This document shows positions 1 through 6,112 of a stretch of DNA of 6,602 nt, one piece after another; the first letter of the stretch is position 1, and each line of letters begins with the position of its first letter. This DNA comes from an uncultured Oscillospiraceae bacterium (GTDB lineage: Bacteria; Bacillota; Clostridia; Oscillospirales; Acutalibacteraceae): assembly GCA_905193585.1 (NCBI GenBank), contig CAJJPG010000102.1, positions 1-6,602 on the forward strand, written 5' to 3'. A program made the position numbers and the translations under genes. The notes under the pieces were generated by a model. It searched no databases. It saw only the letters and a program-made list of their open reading frames with translations, and was not told where the DNA came from.

Positions 1-62
1 CGCTCCTTAAAAGAGGCGGCCTGTCGCCAAATAAAAAAATTGTTTTTGGAGCTATTAAATGA
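1..62 (+). CDS. 3' tail of an unrecognised upstream gene (partial)
   Basis: The frame whose codons start at position 3 is open from the window edge and ends in TGA at 60-62, encoding a tail that finishes ...KKIVFGAIK. Its stop overlaps the start of the GH35 gene as ATGA (59-62), the same arrangement as at the GH35/GH20 junction, which suggests a translationally coupled operon member. The last residues (GAIK) faintly resemble the end of sugar ABC permeases of the AraQ/MalG type, but the visible stretch has no membrane segment. About 19 codons are too few to name a family. Only the overlap geometry supports this call. Confidence 0.35.
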   Translation, partial: LLKRGGLSPNKKIVFGAIK

Positions 63-1819
63 GAAAAAATTTAGAGGTTAAGGGAAAAGAAATTTACCTT
101 AACGGCGAAAAAACACAGATTTTATCGGGTGCGATTCATTATTTCAGGGTTGTTCCCGAGTATTGGGAAGATAGGCTTAAAAAGCTTAAAAACTGCGGAC
201 TTAATACGGTGGAAACCTATGTGCCGTGGAATCTGCACGAGCCTGAGGAGGGGGAATTCTGCTTTGAGGGAATCTGCGATATGGAACGCTTTTTCCAAAC
301 AGCTGACGCTCTCGGGCTTTATGTGATAGTGCGCCCGTCGCCTTATATCTGTGCTGAGTGGGAGGGCGGAGGTCTTCCTTATTGGTTGCTTTGTTACAAG
401 GATTTAAAGCCTCGCTGTTCAAATGAGCTTTACTTTGAAAAGATAAAGAGCTATTATAATGAACTTATGCCGAGGATAAAAAAACACCTCTTTAAAAACG
501 GAGGTCCTATTATTGCCGTGCAGGTGGAAAACGAGTACGGCAGTTTCGGCAACGATAAAGAATATATAAGCCGTCTTTACAGGCTTATGCTTTCTTATGA
601 ACTTGATACCTTCTTCTTTACAGCAGATGGAACCGAAAAATATATGCTTAACGGCGGACTTACCGACGGTGTTTTTGCAACGGCTAACTTCGGATCTGAT
701 CCCGAGGGTAATTTTGAAGCATTGGATGCCCGAAGACCCAATCAGCCGCATTTTTGTATGGAGTATTGGTGCGGTTGGTTTGACAATTGGGGTGAAAAAC
801 CTCATAAGCGCGACGCGGAGGATATTGTCGCTCCGCTTAAGCGTATGCGGGAACGCGGCGAGCATTTTAATATATATATGTTCCACGGAGGAACAAATTT
901 CGGCTTTATGAACGGCGCAAATTATGCCGACACCTATCAGCCTACGGTCACAAGCTATGATTACGGCGCTTTTTTAACCGAAAACGGTGAGTACACCGAA
1001 CAGTACAGACTTCTTAAAAACGAGCTTTCGCATTATCGTCAAGAGCCTGACCTTCCCTGCAAGCCGATACCTTTGCGCTCTTACGGAGAAATAAGACTGA
1101 CAGAATCTGCGCGGCTGTTTGATAATTTAGAGCGCATTTCAGCCTTAACAGAGGATACTGTTCCTCGCTCTTTTGAGGAACTGCGCCATCCCTACGGCTT
1201 TGTGCTGTACCGCACTAAGGTCGCGGCGGATACAACGGTTGACAGACTAAAGCTTAACGAGGTGCGCGACCGCGTTTGGGTATATGCGGACGGAAAGCCA
1301 TTAGGAATAATTGACCGTATGGGTATTAGCGATGGTGAAATCTGGCTCGGCGGTAATGAAAATGAGGTTACGCTTGATTTACTTGCGGAAAATCTCGGAA
1401 GAATCAATTACGGTCCGAAACTTTTAGACAAAAAAGGAATAGATTTTCCCGTTATGATAGGTCAGCAACAGCAGTTTGGATATAAAATGTATCCAATCGA
1501 TTTTGAACGCATTTCAGAACTTGAATTTAAAGAGGGCGCGGTCTCGGACGGAACTCCCGTTTTTCTGTACGGCGAGCTGTACGCCGATGAATGTGCTGAT
1601 ACATTTCTTGATATGTCGGGCTTCACAAAGGGCTATGTTTTTATAAACGGCTTTAATCTCGGCAGATACTGGAATATAGGTCCTACACTTGATTTGTATA
1701 TCCCCGCACCGCTTATTAAAAAAGGGAAAAATGAAATTGTGATTTTTGAAACAGAAATATTTGAGAGAGATTATATTACCGCAAACGATTACAGAGTGAA
1801 AAGAGAGGAAAACAAATGA
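59..1819 (+). CDS. GH35 beta-galactosidase, cytoplasmic
   Basis: This is a glycoside hydrolase family 35 enzyme that releases terminal beta-linked galactose from oligosaccharides. The TIM-barrel catalytic domain covers roughly residues 8-325. The family motif QVENEYG (155-161) carries the acid/base Glu159, and MEYWCGWFDNWG (234-245) carries the nucleophile Glu235. HGGTNFGF begins at residue 276. The C-terminal part is beta-sandwich, with the typical YGFVLYRT (378-385) and FINGFNLGRYW (about 528-538) galactose-binding-like segments. At 586 aa it is normal length and looks intact. There is no signal peptide or membrane segment, so it probably acts in the cytosol. Size, lack of export signal and spacing of the glutamates resemble streptococcal BgaC, a beta-1,3-galactosidase; that linkage preference is only an inference. 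The ATG is preceded by GGAG at 48-51 with 7-nt spacing. The stop overlaps the next start (ATGA), so it is coupled to the GH20 gene. Confidence 0.95.
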   Translation: MRKNLEVKGKEIYLNGEKTQILSGAIHYFRVVPEYWEDRLKKLKNCGLNTVETYVPWNLHEPEEGEFCFEGICDMERFFQTADALGLYVIVRPSPYICAEWEGGGLPYWLLCYKDLKPRCSNELYFEKIKSYYNELMPRIKKHLFKNGGPIIAVQVENEYGSFGNDKEYISRLYRLMLSYELDTFFFTADGTEKYMLNGGLTDGVFATANFGSDPEGNFEALDARRPNQPHFCMEYWCGWFDNWGEKPHKRDAEDIVAPLKRMRERGEHFNIYMFHGGTNFGFMNGANYADTYQPTVTSYDYGAFLTENGEYTEQYRLLKNELSHYRQEPDLPCKPIPLRSYGEIRLTESARLFDNLERISALTEDTVPRSFEELRHPYGFVLYRTKVAADTTVDRLKLNEVRDRVWVYADGKPLGIIDRMGISDGEIWLGGNENEVTLDLLAENLGRINYGPKLLDKKGIDFPVMIGQQQQFGYKMYPIDFERISELEFKEGAVSDGTPVFLYGELYADECADTFLDMSGFTKGYVFINGFNLGRYWNIGPTLDLYIPAPLIKKGKNEIVIFETEIFERDYITANDYRVKREENK

Positions 1820-3369
1820 CACATATCATACCTAAACCGTTATACTGTAATACAATAGGAGGAACCGTGCCGTTCGGTGCGGAAACCGTATTTTCAGGGG
1901 ATTTTGAGGAAATATTTCAGGTGCTCCGCGAATTTATGCCGAAGACGGGCGGCGGAAATAAAATAATATTTGTAAAGGATAGCATTCTTGAAAAAGAGGA
2001 ATACCGAATAGAATGCGGCGAAAATGATATAACGGTTTTCGCCGCGGATAAGTCGGGCGCGTTTTACGCAGTTATGTCGCTTATACAGTTAAATATGGGC
2101 AAAAAAAGCCTTCCGCGGGTTATAATTTCGGATAAGCCGAGGTTTTATCACCGCGGGTTTATGCTGGATTGCTCCCGTCATTTCTGGACGGTTGAAAAAA
2201 TTAAGAAAATACTTGATTTTATGGCGCTTATAAAAATGAATGTCTTTCATTGGCATTTGTCCGACGATCAGGGCTGGCGCATTGAGATTGAAAAATATCC
2301 GCTTTTGACTGAAAAGGGAGCGATTCGCAGGGTAACAGACCTTAATAAGAACTGTTCGGGACATTATGCGCCCCAGACGGTCGGTACCGAATACGGAAGA
2401 GGACTTTTTTATACCAAGGCACAGGCAAAGGATATTGTTGATTACGCGGCTGAGCGGTTTATAAAGGTTATACCCGAAATAGATATGCCGGGTCATATGT
2501 CGGCGGCGATAGCCTGCTATCCCGAACTATCCTGCACAGGTGAAAAAATAGAGGTGCCGGACGAATGGGGAGTGCTTAAAAATTTAGGCTGCCCCGGTAA
2601 GCAGGCGCTTTATACCTTTGCAAGAGATATAATTGACGAGCTTTGCGAGATTTTTCCGTCCGAATATTTCCATATTGGCGGGGACGAGGTGCTGACCGAG
2701 CCTTGGGAAAGCTGTCCTGACTGTCAGCGCCTTATGAAAGAGAAAAAACTTGAAAGCCCGCGCGATATTCAGGGGTATTTTAACGATGTTATTGCGGATT
2801 ATCTTGCTAAAAAAGGCAAGGTGCTTGTAGGCTGGAACGAGATTTTGAATTCGAATTTTGCCGCACCTGATAAAATGGTCGGTCAGTGGTGGGCAGACTC
2901 AGGAACCGAAACTGAGCGCGAATGGCTTAAAAACGGCGGTCAGATAATACTTTCCTTCGCCAACTATATGTATATGGATCACCCCTATTCGGTAAGAACG
3001 CTTGAAAAGACCTATTCCTTTGAACCTGAACTCTTGGGAGTACCCGAGGGTGCACATATATTAGGTATTGAGATTCCGCAGTGGACCGAGCATATAAGAA
3101 CCGAGGAAAAGCTTGATTTATATACCAATGTAAGACTTCTTGCGGCGGCGGAAATCAGCTGGACGGCTAAGGAAGAAAAGGATTATAAGGATTTTGAAGA
3201 AAGGGTTGAAAAGCTCAGAAATCCGCTTAAAGCGCTCGGTATAAAAACAGCTCCGCATGAATTTTACAGCGGCAGAGCGTATACGGATAATCCGAACGGG
3301 CATATTTCCGAAATCTGGGATTTATGGCACGCCGACCCCGATTTTGAAATGAAATGTCTTAAAAAATAA
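1816..3369 (+). CDS. GH20 beta-N-acetylhexosaminidase, cytoplasmic
   Basis: This is a family 20 glycosidase, which removes terminal beta-GlcNAc or GalNAc by substrate-assisted catalysis. Residues 1 to about 105 form the small alpha/beta GH20b domain. The barrel begins near RGFMLDCSRHF (113-123), whose Arg113 is the usual sugar-binding arginine. HWHLSDDQGW starts at His145. The catalytic pair is Asp290-Glu291 in HIGGDE (286-291). Active-site tryptophans are seen in GQWW (356-359) and QWTE (422-425). The length of 517 aa and the full motif set indicate a working enzyme. There is no signal peptide, so it should act in the cytosol after oligosaccharide import. The start overlaps the GH35 stop and is served by AGAGG at 1804-1808. 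Sitting between a beta-galactosidase and nagBA, it most likely processes Gal-GlcNAc/GalNAc units from mucin or milk-type glycans. Lacto-N-biosidase activity cannot be excluded from sequence alone. Confidence 0.95.
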   Translation: MTHIIPKPLYCNTIGGTVPFGAETVFSGDFEEIFQVLREFMPKTGGGNKIIFVKDSILEKEEYRIECGENDITVFAADKSGAFYAVMSLIQLNMGKKSLPRVIISDKPRFYHRGFMLDCSRHFWTVEKIKKILDFMALIKMNVFHWHLSDDQGWRIEIEKYPLLTEKGAIRRVTDLNKNCSGHYAPQTVGTEYGRGLFYTKAQAKDIVDYAAERFIKVIPEIDMPGHMSAAIACYPELSCTGEKIEVPDEWGVLKNLGCPGKQALYTFARDIIDELCEIFPSEYFHIGGDEVLTEPWESCPDCQRLMKEKKLESPRDIQGYFNDVIADYLAKKGKVLVGWNEILNSNFAAPDKMVGQWWADSGTETEREWLKNGGQIILSFANYMYMDHPYSVRTLEKTYSFEPELLGVPEGAHILGIEIPQWTEHIRTEEKLDLYTNVRLLAAAEISWTAKEEKDYKDFEERVEKLRNPLKALGIKTAPHEFYSGRAYTDNPNGHISEIWDLWHADPDFEMKCLKK

Positions 3370-3384
3370 AAACGAGGCAGAAAT

Positions 3385-4080
3385 ATGAAATTTATCACGG
3401 TTGATACATACGAAAAGCTAAGCTGACAGGCAGCGAATATTATTTCGGCACGGGTAATTTTAAAGCCTGATAGCGTTTTAGGACTTGCCACAGGCTCGTC
3501 GCCTTTAGGCACTTATAAACAGCTTATAGAGTGGTACGAAAAGGGAGACATTGATTTCAGCAAGGTTACCTCGGTTAATCTTGACGAATATGTCGGTCTC
3601 GACGGCACAAATGACCAAAGCTACCGATATTTTATGAACAAAAACTTTTTTGAGCACATAAATATTGATATTAACAATACCTTTGTACCAAACGGCTCTG
3701 CGGTTGATTTGGCGGGCGAGGGCAAGCGTTACGACGAGCATATAGCCGATCTCGGCGGCATTGATTTACAGCTTTTAGGGATAGGACTTGACGGTCATAT
3801 CGGCTTTAACGAACCTGACAAATATTTCGTCAAAAGCACCCATGTTGTAGACCTGCACGAAAGCACGATAAAGGCGAATTCCCGTTTTTTTGCAAATATC
3901 GACGAGGTGCCTAAGCGCGCGATTATAATGGGTATGGTATCAATTATGCAGGCGAAAAAGACTTTACTGATTGCAAGCGGAAAGGAAAAGCGGGATATTC
4001 TCGAAAAAGCCTTTTACGGACCGATAACTCCCGAAATCCCTGCCTCTATTTTGCAACGGCAGGAGCTTAAAATCGGTTAA
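3385..4080 (+). pseudogene. nagB: nagB, glucosamine-6-phosphate deaminase, broken
   Basis: The product would convert GlcN-6-P to fructose-6-P and ammonia. The start ATG at 3385 has GAGG at 3374-3377, but codon 14 is TGA (3424-3426), after MKFITVDTYEKLS. In the same frame the NagB sequence then continues without a break. ATGSSPLGTY is the phosphate-binding loop region, LDEYVGL contains Asp67, and DGHIGFNEP has Asp136, His138 and Glu143, matching the spacing of E. coli D141/H143/E148. Native sequence ends at PASILQ (residue 224, codon 4054-4056). Seven unrelated residues and a TAA follow, and these bases belong to nagA in another frame, so roughly the last 15-20 residues are missing. ATG at 3634 is the only good internal start, and it lies beyond the phosphate loop and Asp67. 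TGA is an ordinary stop here, because GH35 and degV both end with it. I regard the gene as inactive. Confidence 0.93.
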
Positions 4081-4437
4081 AATAAAGGACGGAAAAATTG
4101 AGGAAGTCACCGACAATGTCAAAAGCGGAGATATTAACGCGGGCGGAAACCGTTTAATTCCGGGACTTATTGACGTGCATACACGCGGTTGTATCGGTAT
4201 GGACACAATGGACGCGGATTTTGAGCCGATGTGTAAATTTTACGCAGAACACGGTACGACCTCTTTTCTGCCCACAACTATGACTATGGGTTATGACGCG
4301 CTCGAAAAGGTGACAAACACGGAAACCGATTTTGACGGAGCTAATATACTTGGCTTTCATTTTGAGAGACCTTATATTTCACCAAAGCACAAGGGCGCGC
4401 AGAATGAAAAGTATATCAAAAACCCGTCGGTCGAGGA
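4057..4437 (+). pseudogene. nagA: nagA, N-acetylglucosamine-6-phosphate deacetylase fragment
   Basis: This is the N-terminal third of NagA, which deacetylates GlcNAc-6-P ahead of NagB. The frame (codons at 4058, 4061 and so on) reads NGRSLKSVKIKDGKIEEV, then IPGLIDVH at about 4157-4180, HGTTSFLPT near 4250 and RPYISPKHKGAQNEKYI up to 4420. The start codon and first few residues are gone, replaced by the end of nagB. The metal-site motif usually written HxH reads H-T-R: His at 4178-4180, Arg codon CGC at 4184-4186. The usual EGP motif reads E-R-P (AGA at 4367-4369). Homology stops at VED (about 4437), where an IS end begins, so about 250 of the expected ~375 residues are absent. A GTG at 4175 could open a 100-codon frame, but it would encode only a fragment fused to IS sequence. 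No function is expected. Confidence 0.92.
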
Positions 4438-4462
4438 TGGGGGTGCGGACATATTCTTGGAC
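4438..4462. repeat. Probable terminal inverted repeat of the IS3-family remnant
   Basis: The sequence from TGGGGGTGCGGAC lies directly between the last NagA codons and the transposase stop codon, only about 28 bases from that stop. This is the expected place for the transposase-distal end of an IS3-family element, and it begins with TG as those ends do. The partner repeat is not in the window, so the exact length and the target duplication cannot be confirmed. Confidence 0.5.
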
Positions 4463-4473
4463 TGTTTAAACAG
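4462..4473. repeat. 12-bp perfect palindrome over the transposase stop codon
   Basis: CTGTTTAAACAG is perfectly self-complementary and contains the transposase TAA. It is loosely flanked by CTTGGA (4456-4461) and TCCAAG (4478-4483), which are also complementary to each other, so a larger stem with a 4-nt asymmetry is possible. It may simply be part of the IS end, and no run of T follows it. Confidence 0.5.
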
Positions 4474-4618
4474 CTAATCCAAGACTATGTCTGTACTCTA
4501 CCGGGCTCATATATCCCAGAGATTGTTTAATACGTTTGGTGTTATACCAGATGATATAATTATTAATTTCATCTATAAAACTGTTAATTGAAACATCAAT
4601 CCATGAGCGCCCATAAGC
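4466..4618 (-). pseudogene. IS3-family transposase OrfB, C-terminal fragment
   Basis: Reading leftwards, the frame gives YGRSWIDVSINSF, then NNYIIWYNTKRIKQSLGYM and SPVEYRHSLGLAV, with TAA at 4468-4466. The pattern WYN..RIK.SLGY.SP.EYR is the hallmark of the end of the IS3-family integrase-type transposase, after the last catalytic Glu. The DDE catalytic residues and the start are absent. Upstream of Tyr (codon 4615-4613) the frame stays open a little further, but the residues (EGPHNA) no longer look like transposase. The fragment ends there, probably at a deletion joint. Confidence 0.88.
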
Positions 4619-4623
4619 GTTAT

Positions 4624-4642
4624 GCGGTCCCTCCGCTTTTTT
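4624..4642 (+). terminator. Short GC hairpin followed by six T, weak terminator candidate
   Basis: GCGG and CCGC pair around the loop TCCCT, followed by TTTTTT at 4637-4642, in the sense of the + strand operon. The four-base stem is weak on its own. It could be the surviving right arm of a larger terminator that once closed the glycan operon, but that is conjecture. Just upstream lies another small inverted repeat, CATAA-GCG-TTATG (4612-4624). Confidence 0.35.
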
Positions 4643-4656
4643 ATCGGTATATTACG

Positions 4657-4703
4657 AAAAAAAACTGCAAGTCTATCCGAAAAAGGATGTGCTTGCAGTT
4701 TTT
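4657..4703 (-). terminator. Intrinsic terminator of the marR-degV operon (possibly bidirectional)
   Basis: The arms CTGCAAG (4665-4671) and CTTGCAG (4692-4698) extend with five flanking A:T pairs to a perfect 12-bp stem. An inner ATCC/GGAT stem with a GAAAAA loop lies inside. Read on the - strand it ends in eight T (from A4657-4664), about 35 bases past the degV stop, a classic rho-independent terminator. The + strand reading ends in five T, so it may also stop transcription coming from the left. A small extra hairpin (GCTGT/ACAGC, 4712-4727) lies between it and degV. Confidence 0.88.
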
Positions 4704-4737
4704 AGGCTCAGGCTGTTTTTTCACAGCTCTGTATTAT

Positions 4738-5580
4738 TCATTCATTTTTAAAAAACGCTACAACAACAGCCCCGGGCCCAACATGGGTCCCGATAACGCT
4801 TCCGACGGTCGTATAGCGGATTTCTTTCAGGTTGCCTTCCCAGATATGACGGCTGTCCTCAATATATTTCAGCAGCAGTGCGTCAGAGATTCCGCTGTAG
4901 CCAAGCAAAACAGGTTTACTGAAATCAATGCCGCCTACCCTGTTGATTTCCTGAATGAGCAGATTGTTACCCATTTTAGAGCCGCGCGCTTTTCCGAGCA
5001 GCTGAATTTCCCCGTCAATGACGGATAGCACAGGCTTAATATTCAGCACCCCGCCGGCGAATGCGGCTGCCTTTGAAATACGACCGCCGCGCTTGAGATA
5101 TTCAAGGGTATCTACCAGTCCCACAATAATAATTTTTTCCTTTTCCTTCTCCAAAGCCTGCTTTATTTCTTCTGCCGACATTCCTTCGTCCAGAAGCCGA
5201 AACGCAAGCTCAACCAGAATTCCCGTGCCCATCGCCGCGCTTCTGCTGTCTACCACATAGACGTTTTCATAATCCGCTGCCGCGATCACGGCACTTTGAT
5301 GCGTACCGGAAAATTCGGATGCAAGGGTAATAACAACGGCTGCCTCTCCTGCCTGTTTCGCCTTTTCAAGCTCACGAATAAAGGCGGCAGGGGTCGCCTG
5401 ACTGGTAGTCGGCAGCGTGTCACTTTCTATGAGCTTTTCGTAGAATGTTTTGTTGTCGATGGTCACACCGTCTAGGTATTCCTCCTGACCGAAATGAACG
5501 GTCAGGGGTACTGTATATACCCGCGCTTTGATTTCGGGACTCAAATCTGCTGTGGAATCAACAATAATCCTTGTTTTCAA
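4738..5580 (-). CDS. DegV-family (EDD fold) fatty-acid-binding protein
   Basis: Members of this family bind a fatty acid. Those studied as FakB present it to the kinase FakA to make acyl-phosphate for phospholipid synthesis. The sequence shows DSTADLS at residues 8-14, PTTSQATP at 57-64, SGT at 91-93, DSRSAAMGTG at 111-120, KRGGRIS at 163-169, IKPVL at 181-185 and the C-terminal GTHVGPG at 264-270, all at the usual places for DegV proteins. The length of 280 aa is typical and the protein is complete, soluble and probably cytosolic. The start is TTG (5580-5578). It puts DegV's conserved DST at residue 8, and AAGGAG lies 11 nt upstream. The only ATG between them is followed at once by TAA. The gene follows marR by 15 nt, so the two form one operon. 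No fakA is in view, so the acyl chain it prefers and its partner are unknown. Confidence 0.93.
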   Translation of the reverse strand: MKTRIIVDSTADLSPEIKARVYTVPLTVHFGQEEYLDGVTIDNKTFYEKLIESDTLPTTSQATPAAFIRELEKAKQAGEAAVVITLASEFSGTHQSAVIAAADYENVYVVDSRSAAMGTGILVELAFRLLDEGMSAEEIKQALEKEKEKIIIVGLVDTLEYLKRGGRISKAAAFAGGVLNIKPVLSVIDGEIQLLGKARGSKMGNNLLIQEINRVGGIDFSKPVLLGYSGISDALLLKYIEDSRHIWEGNLKEIRYTTVGSVIGTHVGPGAVVVAFFKNE

Positions 5581-5591
5581 TTTGATTACAT

Positions 5592-5597
5592 CTCCTT
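5592..5597 (-). promoter_or_regulatory. Ribosome binding site of the degV-family gene
   Basis: AAGGAG on the - strand overlaps the marR stop codon (TAA at 5598-5596) and lies 11 nt before the TTG start at 5580. It decides the start, because the ATG formed directly after the site (5590-5588 region) is followed by a stop. The overlap suggests that ribosomes ending marR could help start degV. Confidence 0.7.
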
Positions 5598-6042
5598 ATG
5601 CTTTGCAATTTTGGGCGATATCGTCCAGAATTCTGCTGATAGCGGAAAGAGTGCGGTAAAATGCCGCTCTTTCGTCCTTTGTGAGTGTGCAGCCGATTAT
5701 ATCAAGGACTTCACTGATTTTTTCGGCAATTCTTTTGCCTGCAGCCTGACCTTTATCCGTCAAATAAAGCGGACTCTTGTAACGCTTGGAGCAGTCGGTA
5801 TTTCGATAAATGAATCCGTTGTCTTCAAGATAGCATAATGCACGGGAAACAGTCGCCTTGTCCTCCTCACAGTGCTCGCACAGCTCTGCCGCGGTCACAC
5901 TGTCCAAGGAATAAATATAGTACAGGCAGGATATATGTGTGCTTCTCAAATGATAGGCAGTCATTTCCTGATTTTTTATTTTTCGTATGTCACGGCTGAT
6001 TCTGTTGATTAGAACCGTAAACATCTCGAATCTTTCCTGCAT
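5596..6042 (-). CDS. MarR-family transcriptional regulator
   Basis: This is a winged-helix DNA-binding regulator of the MarR family, expected to act as a dimer. With the ATG at 6042 it is 148 aa. Residues 1-45 are helical and would dimerise. The helix-turn-helix is about 48-77 (TAAELCEHCEEDKATVSRAL followed by YLEDNGFI), the wing is about 78-95, and LTDKG (94-98) is the family signature after it. I prefer ATG 6042 because AGAGGA lies 9 nt upstream; a GTG at 6060 would add six residues but its own ribosome site is poor. The protein has seven cysteines, including C-x-x-C at 55-58 inside the HTH. The gene sits 5' of the degV-family gene in the same operon, and two matching palindromes flank its promoter, so autorepression is likely. 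The ligand is unknown. FabT-like control of fatty-acid uptake is suggested by the neighbour only. Confidence 0.93.
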   Translation of the reverse strand: MQERFEMFTVLINRISRDIRKIKNQEMTAYHLRSTHISCLYYIYSLDSVTAAELCEHCEEDKATVSRALCYLEDNGFIYRNTDCSKRYKSPLYLTDKGQAAGKRIAEKISEVLDIIGCTLTKDERAAFYRTLSAISRILDDIAQNCKA

Positions 6043-6063
6043 GGCAGCACTTCCTCTCACAGA

Positions 6064-6079
6064 TGTTGAAGTTTCAACA
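6064..6079. promoter_or_regulatory. Operator palindrome O1 (near transcription start)
   Basis: TGTTGAAGTTTCAACA is a perfect 7-2-7 inverted repeat. It overlaps the predicted transcription start of marR (about 6078, counted from the -10 box) and sits 22 bases before the ATG. The half-site and total size fit a MarR dimer site. It shares both half-site cores with O2, with its centre 35 bp away. Confidence 0.82.
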
Positions 6080-6084
6080 ATTAT

Positions 6085-6112
6085 ATTTTATCACAAAATG
6101 TTGAAATGTCAA
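6085..6112 (-). promoter_or_regulatory. Sigma-A type promoter of marR-degV
   Basis: On the - strand, a consensus -35 box TTGACA (6112-6107) is followed after 16 bases by TAAAAT (6090-6085). A TATAAT is also present at 6085-6080, but at 21 bases it is too far from this -35. The -35 lies inside palindrome O2 and the start point inside O1, so a bound repressor would block RNA polymerase. Confidence 0.8.

Larger units (their letters stand above)
4438..4618. mobile_element. IS3-family element, one end only (remnant)
   Basis: A piece of an IS3-family insertion sequence interrupts nagA. It contains the terminal sequence starting TGGGGGTGCGGAC at 4438, the transposase stop, and about 50 codons of OrfB C-terminus on the - strand. 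Transposase similarity stops near 4615-4618. No orfA, no DDE catalytic core and no second inverted repeat are visible, so the element is a one-ended remnant that cannot move itself. nagA does not resume on the other side, which implies that a deletion removed the rest of the IS together with the 3' part of nagA. The 4438 boundary is inferred from where NagA similarity stops and from the TG...CA rule of IS3 termini. Confidence 0.8.

Noticed and set aside
16..40. GGCG/CGCC hairpin before GH35 as a terminator
   Set aside because: It is short, lies within the upstream open frame, and is followed by A rather than T residues.
3424..3426. TGA in nagB read as selenocysteine, Trp or Gly (recoding)
   Set aside because: No SECIS-like hairpin is evident just after it, NagB is not a selenoprotein, and TGA is a normal stop for GH35 and degV here. 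The gene also has a second, independent lesion at its 3' end.
3634..4080. A separate 148-codon gene starting at the internal ATG
   Set aside because: It is the central and C-terminal part of NagB. It lacks the phosphate loop and Asp67 and has no good ribosome site, so it is part of the pseudogene.
4175..4477. A 100-codon gene starting at GTG 4175
   Set aside because: It is an internal piece of NagA starting within the metal motif and running into the IS end, with no ribosome site of its own.
4588..5028. 146-codon + strand frame opposite the degV-family gene
   Set aside because: It overlaps the terminator and the antisense of a conserved gene, and its translation shows no family signature. 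It is a shadow frame.
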